In this document: piece by piece, positions 54,838-64,000 of the stretch | Layout of the letters: each line of letters starts with the position of its first letter | Position numbering within the stretch: the stretch's first letter is position 1 | NCBI GenBank assembly: GCA_036250225.1 | Contig: JAPZLL010000001.1 | Location: forward strand, 1,736,001-1,800,000 | Length of the DNA: 64,000 nt | DNA from: Cercophora sp. LCS_1 | Lineage: Eukaryota; Ascomycota; Sordariomycetes; Sordariales; Lasiosphaeriaceae | Direction: 5' to 3' | The notes under the pieces: generated by a model | Seen by the model: the letters and a program-made list of their open reading frames with translations, nothing else | What the model was told of the DNA's origin: nothing | Databases searched by the model: none | Position numbers and translations under genes: made by a program

Positions 54838-57004
54838 GTTGTCTGTTCGAGATGGACAAATGAAAACAGAGTGGAATTATTATGGAGACTGGAAGGGTTG
54901 TGGGTATGGGGTATCACAAGGGGAAAGCTGGGGGTATCAAAGAGATGCGGAAATTTGGATTGCTGGGATGTAGCAGACAGGGTCTGTGAGCTGAGGAAAT
55001 GGATGACAGACAGACCCGAGGCGTGACGGCGGGAGGTGGTTTATAGCCCGGGCTGGGAACGGCGGCCTTCTTGGCTGTGTGCGAGCGAGTTGGGTGACGT
55101 GCGAGAAGGGAGCTGAAAGCTTGGCCCAGCTTTTTCTCTTGATGCAATGCGTCATATGGAAGGGACGGACAACAGAGCTCTTTCCCCGAATCGGCTTGGG
55201 GGGGTTGTTTGTCTGGGTACTTAAGGGAGGCCGCGGGCTCGGATTGGGCAAGGGCCGCCGTTCATCTCCCCGGATGGAGAAGGCAGCTTTGCAGCTCCCG
55301 TTTGCTAGCAGCAGTTGTGCCAGGTACCTACCAAGCTACCTTACTCAGTGCGTGCGTCACATCGAGTCGACCACCGTCGTTGCGCGAAACAAAGCCCGCG
55401 TGCCATGGCGTACGACCTCGACTCGAGCAGGCCAAGCGACTCGCCATGGGACACGCTCGTGGACCCCATTCCATCAATGCCGTCCCATTAACCTAACCAA
55501 ACTTTAGATAGTTGGCGGCGCAGCTTTGGGCTGGCTGCCGGTATGCTTCCCACGCAGAGGCGTTGCATTGGATATTTTCTTGGGGCCCCGTTGTCTTGCA
55601 ACGTTTGAAACCCAAACGTTGTGGAGGGCTGTCCCAAGCCAAGGTCTCGAAGATACCAGAGACTGGAGCCGTTGACGTAACACTCGTCCGCTTCAGAGCA
55701 CAAAGAGCACAATCAATCAAAACGCGATGCAGACGACACCATGAGGTGAGGTCGCGAATTCGTGATCTATGACGTCACGCAAAGTGGGCCTTTTGGTTCC
55801 ACGATCTCTGGCCCACCAGCCACTGCCATCACATCTGCGGGCCGCAAAAACAGAGGCAGGTTGAACAAGGATGCCCGATGCTGCTGCTTCATATGCCATG
55901 CCGAAACCATTGGATGATCGGAAATGGCGCATTAGGTTGTTGGCTGATCTGCCGTTGACCGACCCACCTGCGGATCTCAGAGCAGATTCTCCTCATATTA
56001 CCTGCAAGGCCTCCCGATGGCGCACTGATCCGGAATCCCCAGGCGGAGAGCTGAGAATGACAGATGGGTTTGGCACGCAAAAGCATGACATGTTGGCACT
56101 GAAACTCCGGGGTCCGGAGGGAAGGTCTGGAGCTGAGTGACGTTGACCCTAACCCCGCCTGGGATTGAAAATCTACATCGAAGGTTTGTTGGAAGTTTGC
56201 TGTATTGCCGGGACAATTATCGTGGTTTTGTGATGTCTTATCCCTGGGGTCATGAGGGGTTATCTTGCTCTGGCGCCCGAGAAGCCCTCAGGGGTAGGTG
56301 TCAACTTTGCAAGAGAGTTTATTGCTCAGCCTACATACCTTACTCACCTTGAATCCAGAAGCAGTATGAAGCTCACGTGACACGCGCGCTGTCAAAAGAC
56401 GTGCTCGGGAGCCCAGCCGCCGCATCGAGCCACGAGCGGCTGAGAGTGGGCTACACAATTAATGCCTGGGATTTGGATACTTGCAAGAAAGCTGAATTTG
56501 AGAATATAACCAAAGCAGCTTTTTTCATGTGTAATCGTTGTAAACCAGTTTCTAGTACATGTAGACAGTTTGAAAAACCCATTCAGGAGAGGCTGGAATG
56601 ATGGCAAGATGGAGTAAGAAAACTAGCATTTCATCCTTCCTGTCTTATTTTGTAGGGCTGAATGCAGCTGCCAAATCGACTCGAAGAAGAAGTGGATCTC
56701 GGCACGGACCCCTGGCTGCCCGCATTTCCATCCACTCACCACCAGACTCGGCGGATTGAGCTGAGCCTCGTCTTCACCACGCCACACCTACAACACTGCA
56801 ATTTCTAGATATCGGCGCCTCTCATTCCTTCAATATCGGGGCTCCTTTCGGCTGCTGGAATAACATATCTAATAGCTGCTATCTCCTCACTTCGTCGATC
56901 TAACCGGTGCCTGGCGCGACGCGTTTTGATCGCATCGCGACCCACCCCCACCTCTCCACCTCGAAAAGGCTCGGACTTTTGCGACCTGGCCCTCAACCGC
57001 AACC
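54838..57004. other. Divergent intergenic region, HAM1-like / DOT1
   Basis: No protein gene is supported here. It contains the HAM1-like promoter on the left and the DOT1 promoter on the right, with a perfect 9-bp inverted repeat at 55599-55621. The 89-codon frame at 55871-56140 lacks motifs and I do not call it a gene. Confidence 0.5.
55599..55621. repeat. Inverted repeat, 9-bp arms
   Basis: CAACGTTTG is followed after five bases by its exact reverse complement CAAACGTTG. It lies far from any start codon. Confidence 0.85.
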
Positions 57005-58544
57005 ATGTCCATATTCAACCAAAAATCGAAGTTCAAGGTGAAAACAGAGGTTAAAACGGTTCGACAAGCGGTCGAATCGAAACCAAAGCCCTCCCCAAGC
57101 CCCGCCCCCACCGGCGCAAAGTCGAAGTCGAAGAGCGCTGCCTCCCTGTCCGCGACCCCCCGCGCATCACCCAAACCGCGCGCATCACCCAATCCTGCGA
57201 CATTCTCAGCAGAGCCACAAAGCCGAAAAAGACGCGCAGAGCCAAGTAGATCCCGTTCCGCAACAGCTGCCTCACCAAGCTTCGGCGATAGCGACGACTC
57301 CGGCTCCGATGACGACTGGGAGGCGTTGGATGTGCGCAAGCGCCGCAAGCACGCGCATGTTGTCACAGACTTGAACCGTGTCTTGAAACACAAGAAACTG
57401 TGGACGGGCGCTGCTGACGCCGATGTCGTGAGGTTACCTATCATCCATGCGGTGGAGGTGGCATCGCTAGCGGAGAAATGTCAACCAGTGCTGAAACTGA
57501 AGAAGGATGATGTCGCAGTAAGGTGCCAGTATCCTGGGGCGAGGTATCCCGAGAAGTAAGTGTTTCCAACGGGCAGGTTCGAAGAGGGATGCTGACAGGG
57601 CGGCCAACAGATACGAGCTCGTATGGGGCAAGGACAAGATCGATGCCGTCAAGGATATAATGAAGGTCGTTAATTTCGTGGGTTCAACATACTTGACGGA
57701 CGAGCAGGCAAAGGCTTTCCTTGACCCAAACACCGGGATATACCGTAGGCTAGAGAAGAGCAGGAATACCTACGACGGCGTGGGTTTCAAGGCTGCCTTG
57801 AAGGAGTACAACGAGCTCCTCGTAGCCCTTCAGCGGAAAGGCGCCATCGCAAAGAACCTCGACGGCATGCATGGTATCTCCCGCGAGCTTGTGTCGTTCA
57901 TCCTGGATCAGGTATACGACCGAACGGTTGCACCGAATGTGGAGCTGCTCTCCAAGTACGAGAACGGCACCGACAATGTGTACGGGGAATTGCTCCACCC
58001 CTTTATCTCCGACATCCTTGAGCAGACCAAAGCTACGTCAGGCAAGGTGTTTGTCGATCTCGGTTCAGGCGTTGGGAATGTTGTCATCCAAGCAGCTCTC
58101 GAGATCGGCTGCGAGAGTTGGGGTTGCGAGATGATGGAAAATGCGTGCAACCTCGCCGACAAACAACACAAGGAGTTTGCAGCTCGCTGTAGGCTCTGGG
58201 GCCTTGCGCCAGGCCGAGTCCACCTCGAGCGGGGTGACTTCCGGAAGAACGAAAGGATTCTGGCGGCGCTCAAGCGGGCTGATGTTGTCTTGGTAAACAA
58301 CCAAGCCTTCACCTCGCAACTCAATGACAATCTTGTCAACATGTTTTTGGACCTGAAGCCAGGTTGCAAGATTGTGTCGCTCAAGACGTTTGTGCACGAC
58401 AACAAAATTGCCGAGAATGACGTGGCAACGTCTATTTTGGACGTCGAACACCTAACATACCCCGAAGAGTACGTTAGCTGGACAAGCGCGTCCGGAACGT
58501 ACTGTATATCGACGAGGAAGGGGCATGCTGAGGGTGACAGTTAG
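57005..58544 (+). CDS. DOT1: Histone H3-K79 methyltransferase Dot1
   Basis: Two exons (57005-57555, 57611-58544; 55-nt intron, GTAAGT/CAG) encode 494 residues. The N-terminus is Lys/Ser/Pro/Ala-rich and basic, the nucleosome- and DNA-binding tail of fungal Dot1, with an acidic SDDSGSDDDWE patch. The catalytic domain follows: YGELLHPF, the S-adenosylmethionine motif VDLGSGVGNVV at about residue 332, the acidic ligand in the SWGCEMME stretch, and NNQAF with the post-motif helix. It then ends in the conserved VSWTSASGTYCIST segment. Dot1 is a seven-beta-strand, non-SET methyltransferase that methylates lysine 79 of H3 in nucleosomes and affects silencing and the DNA damage response. Its 3' end lies 251 bp from the convergent ATG16 gene. 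Confidence 0.96.
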
Positions 58545-58795
58545 CGCTGTGTTTTTATTGGGTTTGGACGGGCTTCAGATTGGTTTCCCATCTGAGGAGT
58601 GTTGGTTTGCGGAGATGGATATCTCGTTGAGCGGAGCATTGTATCTCAACCACTTAGATAGGTAGCGGTAGTGTTGACTGATCACCCGGCGGCTTGAGCG
58701 TGTTATAGTACATACCTAATTGCACTTTCATAGCCAAACATCCAATGGTTGGCGAGCGCGTTGGTGTATACGGAATCCCGGACTTCCTGCCCTAC

Positions 58796-59527
58796 TTATT
58801 CCCCCCTTCTCTTCGAGAAATGGGGCTCGTTTGCCGAGTTCATGGCATCGGCCTCTTGCCCAATCCGCAACATGTAGCGTTGGACCAATTGCTCGTTCTC
58901 TGCCTTTTGCTCGGCGCGTTTCTTCTCTGTGATGTCAAGTTGCATGTTTAAGACCGCGAGCTCATCTTGGACATCGGCAACGAGCTTGTTTTTGGCTCGT
59001 AACTCTTCTTCCCGATCACGAAGTTTGATGGCCAGGACGCGCCGTTCCGCTGTCAAGTCCTTCAACGCCTTGGACTCAGCTGCTGTTTTGGTCTTCAGTT
59101 TTGCCAGCTCATCTTCGACGCTTTGGAGGCGGTTTTGAAATTTCCCGCGCGCTCGTAGGGCTTCAGTCAACTCGAGACGTAACCGGGCCATGGTTGTGTC
59201 ATCATCGGAATTTGGGTCGACAGACTCTGTTTTCGATTCCCTTGGAGCTTGTTCCCTGTTTGCGCTCTTGCCCGACGCTGTAGGAGCCGAGGTAGACTGC
59301 GCTCGAAGAGCAGCGTTTTGAGCTTCAAGAGCTGACACCTTGTCGACCAGCTGAGAGTCTGTACGATGAGAATACTGTCAGATTGCTGCCATGAACAATG
59401 TCGCCGGCGTCTTTGGTAAAGGGGGCCTAAGGGGTTACAAACAGGCTTCAACTAGCTCACGGTTGACCGGATTGCGGAGCTCTGCCTCTTGGATATTGGC
59501 GAGGTACTCCTCGCGCCAGCCGGGCAT
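58796..59527 (-). CDS. ATG16: Autophagy protein Atg16
   Basis: Two exons (59527-59443 and 59358-58796; 84-nt intron) encode 215 residues, normal for the WD40-less fungal Atg16. The first exon carries the Atg5-binding start (PGWREEYLANIQEAE, then NPVNREL). The second encodes a long parallel coiled coil from about residue 85 to 195, with a Glu/Lys/Leu heptad pattern and the QDELAVLNMQLDITEKK segment, then a short basic end. Atg16 dimerises and recruits Atg12-Atg5 to the phagophore, where the complex acts as E3 for Atg8 lipidation. The intron donor (GTTTGT) is weak, but frame and N-terminal homology support it. The gene is head to head with VPS16. Confidence 0.9.
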
Positions 59528-59997
59528 TATGTCGTGCGATCGCCGAGAAATGTGGTCTTTGGTAAAAGTAAGAGGCAAAACACCTCTAGGCCGCCGGCGC
59601 ACTCAACAAAGGACGTAAAATTGCCAGCCGAGCAAAGAATGGTGGTTTGTTGTTGTTGTTGCAAACGGGAACCGAACTCGTCAGGCGCATTATTTGGGTG
59701 GTTGTGGTCGGACGAATGCCCCGCGATAGTCGATAAGCTTCGACAGGGGCTGCCCCTGCCCCTCCAGGCTGCCAAGCTGCCCGCACCGTGTGAATTAGCG
59801 TTTGGACTGGCAAGACTGGCTACCGCCAGCGAACCGTTGCTTGCTGGATGCTCATGGTTGCCAAGTGCGTCACTGGACGCGCAGTGCTAGGAGCTTCACC
59901 TCATCAGTCATCAAAGCTCCAGCCAAGGTGAAGTTGCGAATTGTAGCTCATCACAAACATACACTTGTCACCATAACCAGCTATGGGGAGATGACAA
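59528..59997. promoter_or_regulatory. Divergent promoter region, ATG16 / VPS16
   Basis: Only 470 bp separate the start codons of these two divergent genes. A GATAAG word is present at about 59732. The region is compact enough for shared regulation, which is inference. Confidence 0.5.
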
Positions 59998-62783
59998 ATG
60001 ATGGAGATCGTTCATCCCACTGCAGGATGGGAACAGGTCGGGGAGCGGTTTTACCGCAAGATCCAACTCTATACCGAGGTGTTTGACTTGGATCTGGACC
60101 TCGATAACTTTATTGTCGCCGGCGCACCCTACGGGGGAGCCATCGGTATGCACCGTCTCACGACTCGATTTTTGTTTTGCCTAACTCGCTTTAGCCCTGT
60201 ATCGAAATGAGGACAAGCTGGTGGCCTTCCAGCCAACCAAGGCGTCCAAGCCTAGCATCGACGTCTACAGCTGCGCGGGGAAACTCATCCGCAGGATCAA
60301 CTGGGACAAGGGTTCCATAAAAGGGCTTGGCTGGTCCGAAGATGAAAAGCTGTTGGTGGTCACGGCTGAGGGTACGGTGAGATGCTATTATGACCTCCAG
60401 GGCGATTTCACCCAGTTCAGCCTTGGGAACGGCGCTGAAGACCACGGCGTCAAGTCTTGCAAGTATGCGCTCCGAGTCCTGGTGAGAAACTCGGTTCACC
60501 TTGCTAACCACGACTCCAAGATTCTACGATCATGGCATGGTGGCTCTACTGTCAGACAATACACTTATTTCAGTTTCGTCATACGATGAGCCACGGCCCA
60601 AGCTGCTTGCCCCTCCACCGGAAGAGGGCGAGGTTCACTCTTGGAACATCATCCCACCCGCTTACACGCTTTCCCGCTCAGTTGAGGTTCTAATGAGCAT
60701 TGGAAACACGGTATATGTGTCTGATGCCACCGAGTGCGAGGACCGCTTCCTCGACATCGGCCCGTTCACGCATATTGCTGTATCACCCAATGGCAAATTT
60801 GCGGCCCTGTATACCAAAACAGGCAGCGCCCACGTTATCGACAGTGACTTCCGAAATCGGCTGAGCGAGTACGATTCCAAGTCCAGGATCCCGCCGAAGT
60901 ACTTTGAGTGGTGTGGCAACGACGCCGTCGTGATTGCGTGGGAGGACGAGGTCCATCTTGTCGGTCCCGGTGGGTCCGTGGCCAGGTTCTACTACGACAA
61001 TGGCCGCGTTCACCTGGTTCCAGGTAAGTTCATGGCCACGATTGGAGCCCATTACGCCCTCGCTGACGGCTGAAATAAGATTATGATGGTGTCAGGGTCA
61101 TCGCCAACGACACCTGTGACTTCCTCCAGAAAGTACCCGATGTGATTGAAGATGTGTTTCGACTTGGTGCCGAGTCGCCGGCATCCATCTTGCTCGATGC
61201 CGTCGAGCAGCTGGAGATGCAATCTCCCAAAGCCGATGACAACATCCAACTCATTCGGCCGCACCTTGTCGAGGCCGTAGATACGTGCGTTAACGCCGCC
61301 GGTCAGGAGTTCAATGTCCATTGGCAAAAGCAGCTCCTCAAAGCGGCCTCCTTTGGAAAGTCTGTGCTTGACATCTACAACAGCGACGACTTTGTTGACA
61401 TGTGTGAGACGTTGCGTGTGCTCAACGCCGTCCGCTTCTTCGAAATTGGCCTGCCCCTTTCCTACGAACAATACCAGCGACTCTCCCCTTCGGGCCTTAT
61501 CGCACGTCTACTCAACCGACACGAGTACCTCCTGGCACTCCGTATCGCCGGGTACCTCCGCCTCCCTACGGACAAGATCTACGTCCACTGGGCGTCAACC
61601 AAGGTCAAGGTCGGCTCCGAAGATGATGATGCCATTTGCCGTAAGGTTGTGGAAAAACTCGCTGGCAAGCCTGGGATCTCATTTGAGGCCATCGCGCGCG
61701 CCGCGTACGACGAGGGACGGGGCCGCCTGGCCACAGAGCTCCTGAATCACGAGCCACGGGCCGGCCGGCAGGTCCCGCTCCTCCTCAGCATGGAGGAGGA
61801 CGAGCTGGCGTTGGACAAGGCTATCGAGAGCGGCGATACGGATCTCGTCTACTTTGTGCTGCACCAGCTGAAACGGAAGCTCCCTCTAGCCTCTTTTTTC
61901 CGCGTCATTAGCAGCCGTCCAACAGCTACCGCACTGGTTGAATCCTCGGCCCGCGATAGCGATGGCAGCGGGAGGGAGGACACCGCCATGCTCAAGGACC
62001 TGTACTACCAGGATGACCGACGTCTTGACGGCGCCGCCGTCTTTGTGCGCGAGGCCCTTCAGCAGCCGGAGAGTCGAACAGCCGGGGATAAGTTGGCGTT
62101 GGCAGCCAAATTGCTAGCCGACAACGCCAAGGAGAATGCATTTGAACTTGGGGCCTTGAAGGAGGCAACATCGTTGTTGCATACGCAGCATACGCTCGAG
62201 ACCAGCCTGAATGATCAGTTCACGGGGTTGTCGGTCAACCAGACTATGTTCAAGCTCATGAAACTGGGCTATCACGGACGGGCGAAGAAGATCCAGAGCG
62301 AGTTTAAAGTGCCAGATCGAGTTGCCTGGTGGATTCGGTACGTTTGTTCCCTCTGTTCGTATCATTGCATCTCACCAACATTACTGTGGCAGACTTCAAG
62401 CCCTTGTCGCTAAGCGCGACTGGAACGAGATTGAGGAGATATCCCGACAACGAAAGGCACCACCAATCGGTTGGGAGGTATGACGAAGTCCCATTCTTCC
62501 GCTGGATACCACTGATTGACCGCATCACTAGCCCTTCTTCAACCAGACTCTCCAGGCGGGCAATCCCCGTCTCGCCGCAGTCTTCATCCCCAAGTGCACC
62601 GGCCTCGAACCAGGCCAGGCGATAACAATGTACGAAAAATGCGGCCTGCGAGTCAAGGCGGCAGAAGAGGCCGTCAAGACCAAAGACGCCGAGGCCTGGG
62701 CAAGACTGCTCGAGGCAGCCGGCCGTAACAGCACCGAAGGAAGGGAGATTGAGCGGCTTGGACTCACAGTCTTCAAACGTTGA
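59998..62783 (+). CDS. VPS16: Vacuolar sorting protein Vps16 (HOPS/CORVET core)
   Basis: Six exons (59998-60145, 60195-60462, 60521-61023, 61080-62337, 62393-62477, 62532-62783) encode 837 residues, the usual Vps16 length. The N-terminal half is the Vps16_N beta-propeller, with FYRKIQLYT near the start, APYGGAIA/LYRNE across intron 1, RFLDIGPF and the KYFEWCGNDAVVIAW strand. The C-terminal half is the helical solenoid (Vps16_C), with FGKSVLDIYNSDDFVDMCETLRVLN, LLALRIAGYLRLP and FFNQTLQAGNPRLAAVFIPKC. Vps16 scaffolds the CORVET and HOPS tethers and binds Vps33, driving endosome, vacuole and autophagosome fusion. Two consecutive ATGs (59998, 60001) could start translation. Two acceptors are AAG, less usual, but the frame and conserved residues match across them. 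Introns are 49-58 nt. Confidence 0.95.
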
Positions 62784-63468
62784 GCGGCTCATGTATCGAG
62801 CATTTTCCTGCGCTACGCACGAGATATCCCCACCGTCGCTTTGCTTTAGCTGTGATTCAAGACAATGGCCTTATTTTTTTTTACCCACATATAATAAAAC
62901 CGGATATTATATGCCCCTAGCATTATGAAATACGCGACGTTGGCGATATTGTCTGTGGCTACGGTACCCGATAACCACCCTCCCTCACCCGTTCTGGCCG
63001 TTATAGTATAACAAGAATTATGCGTGTTGGATGCGCTATGCATGTGTGGGGCACTGCAAAACGAAGAAGGAAAAAAAAAAAAATCAAGACATTGCCCTCC
63101 CAAATCACCATGTTCACGCTTGGGGAATACATGACTCCGACTCAAATCAGATGAATAAAAACGATGTACGTTGGTTCTCAAATGCTCCTCCCCTCTTGAC
63201 CTGCCCTACAAATTCCCGCGATTAATGAGCGACCCTTGGGGAAAAGGCAAAAAGGAAACACAAACTCCGATTTCTTGATGCCAGTCTTCTCCACCATGCC
63301 CCCTTACACCCGACGCAATGAGTTGTAATAGAACCGACCAAAACCGCACCAGGCAAACACCCATGACTGCAAAGCGGAGGCCAAGGAGAAATCCCCGACA
63401 CGCTTTGACCTACTACTGCTCACTGATTACCCAACCAGGCAACCGCCAAAGGCGAACCGACGCATCTC
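62784..63468. other. Convergent 3' intergenic region, VPS16 / edge gene
   Basis: No gene is seen. Two A/T-rich tracts are present (about 62875-62910 and an A13 run near 63071). Both neighbouring 3' untranslated regions must lie here. Confidence 0.55.
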
Positions 63469-64000
63469 CTATGTTGTCATCGTAACGTCGACGTCATCCG
63501 AGACCGCAGCCCCAATGTTGGTAATGCGTGACCCGCCGCCTGCGTCCGAGGTCCCCGCCGGCGTGCCGTCGACGCGTATGCGCACCCCACTACCGTCAAA
63601 CACCCACGGACCGGCGTCATTCCGGGGCGTAATGGGGCCTTCGTGCTGATTAGGTATCACCGGCCCCCCTGTGGGTGACGGAGTTCTGGCGTCACGACGG
63701 CCATCTCCGCCGGCCGAGATATTGACACCCCCACCAACCGACACGGCACGTTGGGAAGACGCGCTTGAAGGGATGGGAACCGGTGTCGATGTTGAGTATG
63801 GCGAGGGTCGGCTATTGATTTGTGAGAGACCGTCGCTGTGCAAGAGAGCACCGCGTGTCGTACTTGGCGACTCGAGGAGAGTGATATCGCCAAAGGGGCC
63901 GTCGGTAGCCTCAACATCCCGCGGCTGGGGAGCGAGCTGGGCTTGGCGGGTACTGCGCACCGACTCCCTGGATCGGCGCGGGACAGCAGCCTGGTTCTCG
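63469..64000 (-). CDS. C-terminal fragment of an unidentified protein, cut by the window edge
   Basis: The minus-strand frame is open from the window edge to a TAG stop at 63469-63471, giving at least 176 residues of a C-terminus. It is Ser/Pro/Gly/Thr-rich and likely disordered, with an Arg-rich start and a short more ordered GPWVFDGSGVRIRVDG stretch near the end. An Asp/Val/Thr tail follows. It reads as the tail of a larger membrane or signalling protein, but I cannot identify it. No splice signal is needed within the visible part. Confidence 0.6.
   Translation of the reverse strand, partial: ENQAAVPRRSRESVRSTRQAQLAPQPRDVEATDGPFGDITLLESPSTTRGALLHSDGLSQINSRPSPYSTSTPVPIPSSASSQRAVSVGGGVNISAGGDGRRDARTPSPTGGPVIPNQHEGPITPRNDAGPWVFDGSGVRIRVDGTPAGTSDAGGGSRITNIGAAVSDDVDVTMTT

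Noticed and set aside
55871..56140. An 89-codon plus frame starting with ATG
   Set aside because: It has no motif, no conserved composition and no nearby gene signals.

Overview
The window is nuclear DNA from a filamentous ascomycete, most likely a Sordariomycete (inference, perhaps Sordariales). The signs are dense genes on both strands, many short introns (about 42-84 nt) with GTRNGT donors, CTAAC-type branch sites and YAG acceptors, tRNA genes with introns, and fungal-specific families (Fmp27/BLTP2, HAM1-like, Ser/Thr-rich GPI proteins, fungal Atg16). I see no transposon, CRISPR array, rRNA gene or phage feature.

Layout. 1-4.07 kb: no protein gene, but an intron-containing tRNA-Leu(AAG). 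4.07-13.09 kb (-): a 3005-codon intronless bridge-like lipid transfer protein (Fmp27). 14.38-15.35 kb (-): a Tim17-like membrane protein. 15.9-25 kb: three translation genes close together: eIF4B (+), the ribosome-assembly GTPase Efl1/Ria1 (-) and eIF3 subunit L (+). 27.8-30.3 kb: a universal stress (UspA) protein whose middle exons I could not resolve. 31.4-33.0 kb: a Golgi pH regulator-type membrane protein. 34.0-35.6 kb: a cytochrome P450. 36.3-37.2 kb: a Pex11-family protein. 37.7-38.5 kb (-): a GPI-anchored Ser/Thr-rich protein. 40.7-42.2 kb: a hypothetical gene with broken reading frame. 42.6 kb: an 8-bp tandem repeat. 43.2 kb (-): tRNA-Ala(AGC). 43.6-50.4 kb: a cytosolic TPR-subtilase (-), a proline-rich single-pass membrane protein (+) and a gasdermin-like protein (+). 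52.1-54.8 kb (-): a HAM1-like protein. 57.0-58.5 kb: the H3K79 methyltransferase Dot1. 58.8-59.5 kb (-) and 60.0-62.8 kb (+): Atg16 and Vps16, head to head. 63.5 kb to the edge (-): the 3' end of an unidentified gene.

Most of the window is housekeeping: translation, membrane lipid traffic, autophagy/vacuole fusion, peroxisome and chromatin functions, with several divergent pairs sharing a promoter region. The accessory-looking part is 40-51 kb. There a subtilisin-like protease with no signal peptide lies about 3 kb from a small gasdermin-like gene. In Podospora anserina the gasdermin-like protein HET-Q1 is activated by cleavage by the subtilisin-like protease HET-Q2, and gasdermin/protease gene pairs are known in other fungi. 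The arrangement here is therefore a candidate two-gene regulated-cell-death module. This is my main finding; the family assignment of the gasdermin-like gene rests on motif recognition only.

Exon coordinates come from reading splice signals and checking that frames join; they are not supported by transcript data.
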